Below are positions 39,712 to 47,689 of a stretch of 47,689 nucleotides of DNA, piece by piece; the first letter of the stretch is position 1; every line of letters begins with the position of its first letter. The DNA comes from an uncultured Oscillibacter sp. (GTDB lineage Bacteria > Bacillota > Clostridia > Oscillospirales > Oscillospiraceae), in NCBI GenBank assembly GCA_910583785.1, contig CAJTZK010000001.1, forward strand, positions 314,208-361,896, given 5' to 3'. Position numbers and translations under genes: made by a program. The notes under the pieces are model-generated. The model worked only from the letters and a program-made list of their open reading frames with translations. It was not told the origin of the DNA and did no database searches.

Positions 39712-41043
39712 ATGGGATTTCGAGAGGATTTTGTCTGGGGCGCCGCCTCCAGCGCTTATCAGACCGAGGGCCACTCCCGTCTGGACGGCGGCGGGAAATC
39801 CATATGGGACGCCTTCTGCCGCCGCCCGGGGGCCATCGCCGGAGGCGGCGACGGCTCCACAGCCTGCGACGGCTACCACCGCTTTGAGGAAGACCTGGAC
39901 ATCCTGGCCCAGCTGGGCATCCGGCACTACCGCTTCTCCACCAGCTGGGCCCGGGTGGACCCCCTGGGGGACGGAACCTGGAACCCCGGGGGCCTGGCCT
40001 ATTATGACCGGGTGGTAAACGCCTGTCTCGCCCGGGGAATCACCCCCTGGGTAACCCTCTACCACTGGGAGCTGCCCCAGGCGGCGGAGGGCCGGGGCGG
40101 CTGGCTGGTCCCGGAAACCGCCCGGGCCTTTGGCCGCTTCGCTGGGATGATGGCGGCCCATTTCCGGGGGCGGGTTCATCATTATTTTACCCTGAATGAA
40201 CCCCAGATCGTTCTGAGCCTGGGCTATGCCCAGGGACTGCACGCCCCGGGGAAGCAATATGGCCTGTCCCGGCTGGTACGGTGCTGGAAGCACCTGATGA
40301 TGGCCCACGGCCTGGCGGCCCGGGCCATCCGCGAGGCGGACCCCGCCGCCCAGGCAGGCCTTGCCTCCACCGGGCGGCTCTGCTGGCCCCACGCCCCGGA
40401 GGACCGGACGGCCTCCGCCAAGGCCGCCTTTGCCATGCCGGATGGGGACTGGATGTTCACCCATCCCTGCGGGCTGGACGCGGCCTGCCTCGGCCACGTG
40501 GAGCCGGAGGGGCCCCAGCTCGCCGCGCTGATGGCGGAGGTGACGGCGGAGGAGTGGGAAATCATGCACGCCGTGCCCGACATGATTGGCGTCAATTCTT
40601 ACAACGGCCACGAAATCGCCGCTGGCCCCGGCGGGGAGCCCGTCTATCTCCCCCGGGTTCCCGGCTTTCCCCAGACGGCGCTGAAATGGCCCATTACGCC
40701 GGAAATTATGGAGTACGGCTACGAGGACCTCTACCGGAGGTACGGCCTGCCCCTGTATGTCTCAGAGTGCGGCCTGAGCTGCAACGACCACATTTTCCTG
40801 GACGGCAAGGTCCACGACCCGGACCGGATCGACTTCCTGGCCCGGTATCTGGATTCCCTCCGGCGGGGAGCGGAACGGGCGGATATCCGGGGCTTCTTCC
40901 ACTGGTCCCTCACGGATAATTTTGAGTGGCACAGCGGCTATGGCGAACGCTTTGGCCTGGTCTACGTGGATTATCCCAGCCAGCGGCGGATTTTGAAGGA
41001 CAGCGCCTACTGGTACGCGGACATGGCCAAGGGTATATCGTAA
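39712..41043 (+). CDS. GH1 family beta-glucosidase
   Basis: A 443-residue cytosolic (beta/alpha)8 glycosidase. FVWGAASSAYQTEG is the entry motif; Glu163 in TLNEPQ is the acid/base and Glu352 in YVSECG the nucleophile. The usual TENG around the nucleophile has changed to SECG, but glutamate is kept. GFFHWSLTDNFEWHSGYGERFG binds the glucose moiety. No signal peptide. The start is 4 bp after the GH94 stop, so both are made from one mRNA. It would hydrolyse disaccharides that the phosphorylase does not take. Confidence 0.93.
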   Translation: MGFREDFVWGAASSAYQTEGHSRLDGGGKSIWDAFCRRPGAIAGGGDGSTACDGYHRFEEDLDILAQLGIRHYRFSTSWARVDPLGDGTWNPGGLAYYDRVVNACLARGITPWVTLYHWELPQAAEGRGGWLVPETARAFGRFAGMMAAHFRGRVHHYFTLNEPQIVLSLGYAQGLHAPGKQYGLSRLVRCWKHLMMAHGLAARAIREADPAAQAGLASTGRLCWPHAPEDRTASAKAAFAMPDGDWMFTHPCGLDAACLGHVEPEGPQLAALMAEVTAEEWEIMHAVPDMIGVNSYNGHEIAAGPGGEPVYLPRVPGFPQTALKWPITPEIMEYGYEDLYRRYGLPLYVSECGLSCNDHIFLDGKVHDPDRIDFLARYLDSLRRGAERADIRGFFHWSLTDNFEWHSGYGERFGLVYVDYPSQRRILKDSAYWYADMAKGIS

Positions 41044-41071
41044 TTTTACCTTCCTAATTGGGCGTAAAAAA

Positions 41072-41106
41072 TAGGGCCCCCGGCCTGGGCCGGAGGTCCT
41101 GTTTTT
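41072..41106 (+). terminator. Rho-independent terminator after the GH94-GH1 operon
   Basis: AGGGCC-CCGGC pairs with GCCGG-GGTCCT with one mismatch, followed by GTTTTT. Confidence 0.7.
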
Positions 41107-41121
41107 CATACTGGCAGCGGC

Positions 41122-41151
41122 AAGCCCCGGAGGGTTCTCCCCCCGGGGCTT
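41122..41151 (-). terminator. Hairpin after the PH-domain gene
   Basis: AAGCCCCGG and CCGGGGCTT arms; no long U-run. It lies after the stop of the minus-strand PH gene and back to back with the GH1 terminator. Confidence 0.5.
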
Positions 41152-41184
41152 CACTTCTGCTTCTCTTCGCGGCGCGCTCCCGGA

Positions 41185-41604
41185 TCAGGGCTCCTCCCCG
41201 TCCAGGTCCATGTCCTCGTCCCCGTTGTACTCCTGGCAAACCGGGCCGTCTTCCCCGCCCAGCAGCTCCGTGGCGCGCATGCGGCGCCTGTCCTTGGCCG
41301 CCTCCACATTCTGGTGGATCAGTTCCTTCACGGTCCTGGGGTCCTTCACGTTTTTCAGGTCCAGGTGCGGAATGCTCTTATCCGAGGACACCACGCACAC
41401 CGTCCCCACCCCAAAAATCCGCTGGCCCAGGCTCATCGTGAGCCGCAGGTCCCGGACCCGGTAAAGCAGCACCTCATCGGATTTCACATTGAGGAAGCCC
41501 GTCTCGCAGAAGAGACGGTCCTCGCTGAGGCGGTACCGGGTAAAGGACAGGGGCATCCCGAAAAAACGCTTCCGGTCCTTCCACAAATACGCAATGGGTT
41601 CCAT
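41185..41604 (-). CDS. Bacterial PH-domain protein (YdbS/YdbT-like)
   Basis: A 139-residue soluble protein. LSFTRYRLSEDRLFCETGFLN, then SDEVLLYRVRDLRLTMSLGQRIFGVGTV and LKNVKDPRTVKELIHQNVEAA form a bPH_2 domain; the tail is acidic (EYNGDEDMDLDGEEP). Members with membrane helices act at the envelope, but this one has none. A single gene, convergent with the GH1 operon and divergent from the second GH94. No ligand or role is known. Confidence 0.85.
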   Translation of the reverse strand: MEPIAYLWKDRKRFFGMPLSFTRYRLSEDRLFCETGFLNVKSDEVLLYRVRDLRLTMSLGQRIFGVGTVCVVSSDKSIPHLDLKNVKDPRTVKELIHQNVEAAKDRRRMRATELLGGEDGPVCQEYNGDEDMDLDGEEP

Positions 41605-41809
41605 GCCTCATCCCCCTTTATATGACATCAATATACCACACTCTCCGGCAATGTGCAACCCGGAATCCGTTCCGGAAAAACAGGACGCTCCTCCGGCGGG
41701 GGCCAGGCCTTTTTCCCCGCCAAACCCCGTGGCCGGGAAGTCCCTTCACAGCCGCCAGCCAGGGGCAAAAGAACGCATTTCCTGATATCGCCTGTGGTGG
41801 GAACTATGC

Positions 41810-41842
41810 TATAATAAAAACGCTATATCAATTAGGAGGGGG
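41810..41842 (+). promoter_or_regulatory. Extended -10 promoter and ribosome site of the second GH94
   Basis: TGCTATAAT (extended -10) at 41808-41815 with no good -35, and AGGAGGGGG 6 bp before the ATG at 41848. Both are intact although the gene is broken. Confidence 0.5.
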
Positions 41843-41847
41843 TTCCC

Positions 41848-44337
41848 ATGAAATACGAACACTTTGACCAAAAACGACGAATATGTCATTGACCGGGTGG
41901 ACGTGCCCGTCTCCTGGACGAATTACCTGGGCGTGGAGGACCTGGGCGCCGTGGTCAACCACACCGCCGGGGGCTATCTCTTTTACAAGAGCCCGGAACA
42001 CCACCGGATCACCCGCTTCCGGCCCAACGGCGTACCCATGGACCGCCCCGGGCATTATCTCTACCTCCGGGACGAGGAGACGGGGGAATCCTGGTCCGTC
42101 TCCTGGCAGCCCTGCGGCGGACCCCGGGAGCATTACCGCTGCCGCCACGGGCTGAGCTATTCCGTCTATGAGTGTACCCGAAACGGCCTGAAAGCCGCCC
42201 AGACCCTGTTCATCCCCCGGGGGGAGAACGTGGAGCTCTGGGAGCTGCGGCTGGAGAACGCCTCCGGCCGGCCCCGGGCCCTCAGCGTCTGGTCCTACGC
42301 CGAGTTCTCCTACCACCAGATCTCCATTGACAACCAGAACTTCCAGATGTCCCTCTACTGCGCCGGAAGCCGGTATGAGGACGGGATCATCGACTACGAG
42401 CTCTTTTATGAGCGGGCCCACCAGTTTATGGCCGCCTCCTTTACGCCCGGTGGCTTCGACTGCCTGCGGGATTCTTTCCTGGGCCCCTACCGCACGGAGT
42501 CCAATCCCCTGGCCGTGGAGCGGGGGAAATGCTCCGGTTCCTTTGAAAAGGGCGGCAACCACTGCGCTGTGCTGCAAAAGAAGCTGGCGCTGGCCCCCGG
42601 CGAAACAGCCCGCCTCACCTGGATGCTGGGCGAGGGCGGCCTGGAGGAAGGGCGGCGCGTCCGGGAAAGGTACCGGGACCCGGCGGCGGCGGACAGAGCC
42701 CTGGAGGATCTGGCACAGTACTGGGACGAAAAACTCTCTAAGCTCCAGGCATCCACGCCGGACCCGGACATGAACACCATGCTCAACGTGTGGAACTTGT
42801 ACCAGAGCGAGGTCAACGTCCTGTTCTCCCGCTTTGCCTCCTTCATCGAGGTGGGGGGCCGCACGGGCCTTGGCTACCGGGACACCGCCCAGGACTCCAT
42901 GACCATCCCCCACTCCAACCCGGACAAGTGCCGGGAGCGGATCTTGCAGCTGCTCCAGGGGCTGACCTCCTCCGGGTACGGGCTGCACCTCTTTGACCCG
43001 GCCTGGTTCGGGCCCCCGGCAGAAAAACCCGCCTTCAAGTCTCCCACCGTCATCCCCACGCCGGACAAAGCCAGCATCGTCCACGGCCTGGACGACGCCT
43101 GCGCCGACGACGCCCTGTGGCTGGTGGCCACCGTGGCGGAGTACGTCCGGGAGACCGGAGAGCTGGACTTCTTCCACCGGACCGTAGGTTACGCGGACGG
43201 CGGGATGGGAACGGTTTACGAGCACCTGAAAAAAATCCTGGACTTTTCCGCAGAGCAGGTGGGGGCCCACGGCATCTGCAAAGGCCTCCGGGCGGACTGG
43301 AACGACTGCCTGAACCTGGGTGGCGGGGAGAGCGCCATGGTGTCCTTCCTCCATGTGTGGGCCCTGGGGGCACTTCATAGACGCGGCCCGGGCCCTGGGC
43401 CGGGAGGAGGACGCGGAACACTACGAGGCCATGCGCCGGAGCGTCGCCGCCCTCTGTGAGCAGGAACTCTGGGACGGGGACTGGTGCCTCCGGGGCATCA
43501 CGGCGGACGGGCGGAAAATCGGCTCCCACACCGACGCCGAGGGCCGGATCCACCTGGAGAGCAACGCCTGGGCCGTCCTCTCCGGGGCGGCGGGCCCGGA
43601 GAGGGGGCGGAAGGCCATGGACGCGGTGGACGCGTATCTCTACACGGACTTCGGCCTCCGGCTGAACATGCCGTCCTACACCAAGCCCGACGACGGCATC
43701 GGCTTCATTGCCCGGGTATACCCCGGCGTGAAGGAAAACGGTTCCATCTTCTCCCACTCCAATCCCTGGGCCTGGTGCGCCGAGGCGATGCTGGGCCGGG
43801 GAAGCCGGGCCATGAAATTTTACAAGGCCTTGTGTCCGGCAGCGCAAGCAAAATGATAAAATAGAAATCCGGCAGAGCGAGCCCTATTCCTACTGCCAGT
43901 TCATCATGGGCCCTGACCACAGCGCCTTTGGCCGGGCCCGGCATCCCTTTATGACTGGCTCCGGCGGCTGGGGCTACTTTGCCGCTGCCCGGTACATCCT
44001 GGGGGTGCGTCCCCAGTTCGGCGGATTGCTGGTGGACCCCTGTGTCCCGGCGGACTGGAAGGGGTTCCAGGTTACCCGGGCCTGGCGGGGGGACGTTTAC
44101 CAAATCCAGGTGGAGAATCCCCAGGGCGTAGAGAAGGGCGTGGCCCGGATTACCTGCAACGGACGAGCGGTGGAGGGGCTGATTCCCCCGCAGATCGCCG
44201 GAAGCGTCAACCAAATAGCGGTTACCACGGGAAGGAGCGGGACAGTATGCGCATTCAATTCGGCACCGGAGGCTGGCGGGCCATCATCGGAGACGGCTTC
44301 ACCAAGGCCAACATCCAGCTGCTCACCGCGGCCCTAG
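41848..44337 (+). pseudogene. GH94 N,N'-diacetylchitobiose-phosphorylase-like gene broken by three +1 frameshifts
   Basis: The ATG with a perfect ribosome site opens MKYEHFDQ and stops after 14 codons. The GH94 sequence resumes in another frame from an A5 run at 41871-41874/5 (NDEYVIDRVDVPVSWTNYLG). It continues to a G5 run at 43366-43370, where ALG must become HFIDAARALGREED, and shifts again at an A4 run at 43850-43853 to DKIEIRQSEPYSYCQF. Removing one base from each run restores a full protein of about 800 residues. GLGYRDTAQDSMTIPHSNP and RADWNDCLNLGGG identify it, the first motif pointing to chitobiose over cellobiose phosphorylase. The 3' end overlaps the mutase by 91 bp, so the original stop may also be lost. 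Alternative: sequencing errors. Confidence 0.87.
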
Positions 44338-45680
44338 CCAGGAAGATGAAGGCGGAGGGCGCCGCCCAGCGGGGCTTTTTAATCGGCTACGGCCGACGGT
44401 TCCTCTCCCAGGAGGCCGCCCACTGGGCCGCCGAGGTCATGGCGGGGGCGGGCATTTTCTGCATGGTGGTGGAGCGGGAGGCTCCTACGCCTTTGATCAT
44501 GTTTTCCGTGAAATATTATGAGCTGCCCTATGGCATGGCGGTAACGGCCAGCCACAATCCCGCCCTGTACAACGGCATCAAGGTCTTTGTCAAGGGGGGC
44601 CGGGACGCGGATGAGCTGGCCACCGCCGGCATCGAAGAGCAGGCCGCCGCCCTGGAAGGGACGGAGATTCCCACGGTCCCCTATGAAGAAGGGGTCCGCA
44701 CCGGGCAGATCCAGATCATTGACCCCATGAACGCCTACATTGACTCCGTCATCCGGGCGGTGAACATGGACGCCATCCGTTCCCGGGGGCTGAGAGTGGT
44801 CTTGGACCCCATGTACGGCGTGTCCAAGACCGCCTTGCAGACCATCCTTATCACCGCCCGGTGCGACGTGGACGTGATTCACGAGCGGCGGGACGCCTTG
44901 TTCGGCGGGCGGCTTCCCGCCCCCAACAGCAAGACTCTGATAGGCTTGCAAAACTTCGTGCTGGAAAACGGCTGCGACATCGGCATCGCCACCGATGGGG
45001 ACGCGGACCGCCTGGGAATCATCGACGACCGGGGGGAGTTCCTCCATCCCAACAAAATCCTGGCGCTGCTGTACTACTACCTGCTGAAATACAAGGGCTG
45101 GCACGGGGCGGCGGTGCGGAACCTAGCCACCACCCACCTGCTGGACGCCATCGCCGCCCGGTTCGGCGAGAAATGCTACGAGGTCCCGGTGGGCTTCAAG
45201 CACATTTCCGCCAAGATGCTGGAAACCGGGGCGGTCATCGGCGGGGAGAGCTCCGGCGGCCTCACCGTCCGGGGGCACATCCAGGGAAAGGACGGCATCT
45301 ACGCCGCCGTCCTGCTGGTGGAGATGATGGCCTCCACCAACCAGAGCCTGTCGGAGCTGTACCGGGAGATCACGGAGCAGTGCGGCGGCTTCGAGATGGT
45401 GGAGCGGGGCTACCCCTTCTCCCGGGAGGAGCAGGAGCGCATCCGGCGCACGGTCCTGGAGGATAAGCTGCTGCCGGACTTCGGCCTGGAGATTGGCCGC
45501 GCCAGCTACGCCGACGGCTGCAAGGTGTACTTCCAGGGCGGCGGCTGGGTGGTCTGCCGCTTCTCGGGCACGGAGCCGCTGCTGCGGGTGTTCTGCGAGA
45601 TGGACACCGCCCAGCGGGCGGTGGAAATTGCCTGCCGCATGGAGTCCTTTCTGAACCTGGAGGGGCGGAACGTCGAATAA
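44247..45680 (+). CDS. Phosphohexomutase (phosphoglucomutase/phosphomannomutase family)
   Basis: A 477-residue alpha-D-phosphohexomutase. MRIQFGTGGWRAIIGDGFTK begins it; Ser102 in TASHNP carries the phosphate; TDGDADRLG binds Mg; GGESSGG selects the sugar; RFSGTEPLLR grips the phosphate. All four loops are canonical. AAGGAG lies before the ATG. Its place after two GH94 phosphorylases suggests it converts the sugar 1-phosphate they release to the 6-phosphate (glucose or N-acetylglucosamine). Intact despite the damaged neighbour. Terminator follows. Confidence 0.93.
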   Translation: MRIQFGTGGWRAIIGDGFTKANIQLLTAALARKMKAEGAAQRGFLIGYGRRFLSQEAAHWAAEVMAGAGIFCMVVEREAPTPLIMFSVKYYELPYGMAVTASHNPALYNGIKVFVKGGRDADELATAGIEEQAAALEGTEIPTVPYEEGVRTGQIQIIDPMNAYIDSVIRAVNMDAIRSRGLRVVLDPMYGVSKTALQTILITARCDVDVIHERRDALFGGRLPAPNSKTLIGLQNFVLENGCDIGIATDGDADRLGIIDDRGEFLHPNKILALLYYYLLKYKGWHGAAVRNLATTHLLDAIAARFGEKCYEVPVGFKHISAKMLETGAVIGGESSGGLTVRGHIQGKDGIYAAVLLVEMMASTNQSLSELYREITEQCGGFEMVERGYPFSREEQERIRRTVLEDKLLPDFGLEIGRASYADGCKVYFQGGGWVVCRFSGTEPLLRVFCEMDTAQRAVEIACRMESFLNLEGRNVE

Positions 45681-45683
45681 ACA

Positions 45684-45714
45684 AATACCCCGCCGGAAAC
45701 GGCGGGGTATTTTG
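45684..45714 (+). terminator. Rho-independent terminator after the mutase
   Basis: AATACCCCGCC and GGCGGGGTATT arms with loop GGAAAC, then TTTG. It lies 4 bp after the stop, but the kinase gene follows within 50 bp. Confidence 0.8.
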
Positions 45715-45733
45715 AAAGCAGGAGGAAACCGCT

Positions 45734-47390
45734 ATGAAGAAACATACCCCCTCCCTGCGCCAGCAGATGTCCCTCATCATCCTGCTGTGCTGGCTGCTGC
45801 CCATGGTCATCGCGGCCTCGGTAACGGGCTGGTACCTGCTCTCCGGCGCGGGGCGGCAGAAGGAGCGGGCCATGGATGAGCAGTTCCAGCTGAATCTCCA
45901 CCTGGGCACCAACCGGGTGGACAGCGCTGTGGAGGCCTCCCGCCTGCCCTCCTATGACCCGGAACTCCGGGAGGCGTGGAGCCAGTATCGGCATAACGGC
46001 AGCTATCCCCAGCTCTACCGCCGCCTCTCCTCGCTGCTGGGCCGCCTGTACCAGTCGGACAGCCGCTTCCTCTACGGGGTGTTCTGCTTCGCCGAGGACC
46101 CGGAGGAGCGGACCATCACCGTGGTCAACGGCAGCTCCGGCCTGCTGCACAGCCAGGCCCGGGAACTCTGGGGGCGGGACACGGAGCCAGTCCGGGCCCT
46201 GGCGGCGGAGCTGGACACCACAGTGGGCTTTTGGGAACAGGAGGGGCGGGTCTACCTGGTGCGGAACCTGATGGACTCCGGCTGCCGTCCCATTGGGACC
46301 CTGGCCCTGAACACGGACTGCTTCTTCGGGGACCTGGGGCTGCTGCCCTGGGCGGCGGCGGTGTCCATCAGCCTGGGGCCGGAGGTCACCCTCACCCTAA
46401 AGGGGGACGCGCCGCCCCCGCTGGGGGGACGGACCTTGGAGCATAATACCATCCGTGGGCGGAACTACACCCTGAGCGGGACGGCGTCCCTGGACTACGG
46501 TGCCCTCTTCACCGGGGCGGACAGCTACCGCTGGCTCCTCCCGGCTATGGGGCTTTCCCTGCTGCTGCTGTTCACCTTCCGCTTTTTCCGCCGGAGAATC
46601 TCCCAGCCCATCCGGGATTTGATGGAGGGCGCTGCCCATATCCGCCAGGGGGAGCTGGGCTATCAAATTGAGTCCGGAACCGGAAGCCGGGAGTTTCAAT
46701 ACCTGACGGACTCCTTCAACCAGATGTCCGGCCAGCTGCGCCGGCAGTTCAACCGACTTTACCAGGAGGAGCTGGCCCGCCGGGACGCCCAGATCAAAGC
46801 CCTCCAGGCCCATATCAACCCCCACTTCCTCAACAATACCCTGGAAACCATCAACTGGCAGGCTCGGATGTGCGGGGATGTAAAGGCCTCCCGGATGATC
46901 GAGTCCTTGTCCACCGTGCTGGACGCGGCCCTGGACCGGAGGGGCAGCCCCCAGGTACGGCTGGCGGAGGAGATGACCTATGTCAACGCCTACCTGTACA
47001 TCATCACCCAGCGCTTCGGCAAGCGGCTGACGGTGGATACGGACCTGCCGGAGGAGCTGATGGACTGCCTGGTCCCCCGGCTGATTCTCCAGCCGATGAT
47101 CGAAAACGCCGTAGAGCACGGCGTCGGCCCTAAAGGCCAGGGCCGGGTGGCCCTCCGGGGAAGCCGCCAGGGAAACTTCCTTATTCTGGAGATTGAAAAC
47201 GACGGCGGCCTCCGGCCCGAGGACGAGGCCCACATTGCCCGCCTCCTCTCCCCGGACTACGGGGAATATCGGCATCGCCAACGTGAACCTGCGCCTGCGC
47301 ATCCTCTACGGCCCCCAATGCGGGCTGACCATCACCCGGGGGGCGGGGAGCCTGGTGATTGCCCGGCTTAAAATCGCGGCGCGTCCTTGA
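45734..47390 (+). pseudogene. YesM-type histidine kinase with a +1 frameshift near the C-terminus
   Basis: About 550 residues. A first membrane helix (about 12-34), an extracellular Cache-type sensor (40-262), a second helix (about 263-283), HAMP (ISQPIRDLMEGAAHIRQG), a His_kinase domain with His364 in NPHFLNNTLETINW, and an ATPase domain with QPMIENAVEHG. At a G4 run (47261-47264) the frame changes. With one G fewer it reads YGNIGIANVNLRLRILYG, the G2-box ending found in all such kinases, and stops at 47390. As read, the last 40 residues are wrong, so ATP binding is probably lost. No response-regulator gene follows within the window. GCAGGAGG precedes the ATG. Confidence 0.85.
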
Positions 47391-47467
47391 CCTTCGTGGT
47401 TTGTCCCAGACAAGAACAGACAACAAACAACAAGTCTGGTTATTTATTCCAGTCCCTAAAGGGTCAC

Positions 47468-47473
47468 TATAAT
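47468..47473 (+). promoter_or_regulatory. -10 element before the serine recombinase
   Basis: A perfect TATAAT 45 bp before the ATG, in A/T-rich sequence; no clear -35. Confidence 0.4.
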
Positions 47474-47517
47474 AAGGATAGAAAGGTCGTGAAAATACAA
47501 AATAGGAGGTTACACAC

Positions 47518-47689
47518 ATGAGGAAACAGGAGCAAAAGGGCAAAATCACAGCATTGTACGAGAGGTTATCCCACGACGATGGGCGGGCAGATGAGAGCGT
47601 GTCCGTTGAAAATCAAAAACGGATTTTAGAGGACTACGCCCGGAAAAATGGCTTCACTAACATCCGCCACCTTACCGATGACGGAGTGC
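47518..47689 (+). CDS. Large serine recombinase (TnpX/DUF4368 type), cut by the right edge
   Basis: Partial, 57 residues seen: MRKQEQKGKITALYERLSHD, then SVSVENQKRILEDYARKNGF and NIRHLTDDGV. ALYERLS(H/R)DD is the start of a serine-resolvase domain, with the catalytic serine expected in LS. The SxENQ...LEDYARKNGF pattern is typical of recombinases of Tn4451-like mobilizable transposons and ICEs of Clostridia. TAGGAGG precedes the ATG. The more A/T-rich sequence between 47400 and 47517 fits the end of an inserted element, but neither its exact end nor a target duplication can be seen. Confidence 0.88.
   Translation, partial: MRKQEQKGKITALYERLSHDDGRADESVSVENQKRILEDYARKNGFTNIRHLTDDGV

Noticed and set aside
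41828..43378. Long antisense open frame across the second GH94
   Set aside because: Shadow of the frameshifted GH94 gene; no domain and no ribosome site.
1..47689. tRNA, rRNA or other structured RNA genes
   Set aside because: I looked for cloverleaf ends and rRNA-like conserved blocks in the intergenic gaps and saw none; the gaps are mostly short and filled by promoters and hairpins.

Overview
The window looks like chromosome from a high-GC member of the Clostridia, most likely a gut Oscillospiraceae bacterium (Flavonifractor/Oscillibacter/Lawsonibacter type). This rests on the G+C-rich codon usage, strong AGGAGG ribosome sites, YesM/YesN-type two-component genes, lipoproteins with an LAAC lipobox, and XpaC/TelA, DUF1934, DUF6512 and XrtG-type genes. 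No rRNA or tRNA gene was seen, so the placement is inferential. Nothing here could be searched against a database.

Layout. 0-4.8 kb: a TPM-domain membrane protein cut by the left edge, an XRE repressor divergent from a small protein, and an XpaC / two small membrane proteins / TelA operon. 4.2-8.7 kb: a DUF6512 membrane protein, a murI-DUF1934-argS operon and a small acidic protein. 9.0-18.7 kb: a seven-gene sugar-response locus on the plus strand. It has an AraC-type response regulator, a histidine kinase with two membrane segments and almost no sensor loop, an RbsA-like protein whose ATPase motifs are destroyed, a tandem alpha/beta hydrolase, and an RbsA/RbsC/RbsB-type transporter.

18.9-31.0 kb: one long minus-strand operon that I read as a complete XrtG (Gram-positive exosortase) surface-polysaccharide system. 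In transcription order it encodes a PilZ protein, a surface protein with a C-terminal sorting tail, exosortase XrtG, a GT2 glycosyltransferase fused to an MdoB/LtaS-type phosphoglycerol transferase, a membrane protein with a degenerate GGDEF domain, a 6-PTPS-like protein without the catalytic cysteine, a PTPS-related multi-pass membrane protein, a methyltransferase and a GT2-GtrA fusion. 31.05-32.2 kb: a tyrosine recombinase gene and, between it and the operon, a cassette flanked by inverted 24-bp sites. The cassette holds a near-consensus promoter (TTGAAA, 17 bp, TATAAT) aimed at the operon. I conclude that the whole XrtG/PilZ operon is under a phase-variable DNA-inversion switch, shown here ON. 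This is the main discovery candidate.

32.4-45.7 kb: beta-glucan or chito-oligosaccharide use. A MalFG-type ABC transporter with its binding protein, a LacI regulator, a GH94 cellobiose-type phosphorylase, a GH1 beta-glucosidase, a PH-domain protein, a second GH94 (chitobiose-phosphorylase-like) broken by three +1 frameshifts, and a phosphohexomutase that would channel sugar 1-phosphates into glycolysis. 45.7-47.7 kb: a YesM-type kinase with a +1 frameshift near its end, then the start of a large serine recombinase, probably the edge of an integrative element.

The three themes fit a gut polysaccharide user: sensing and importing glycans, breaking them phosphorolytically, and switching its own surface coat on and off.
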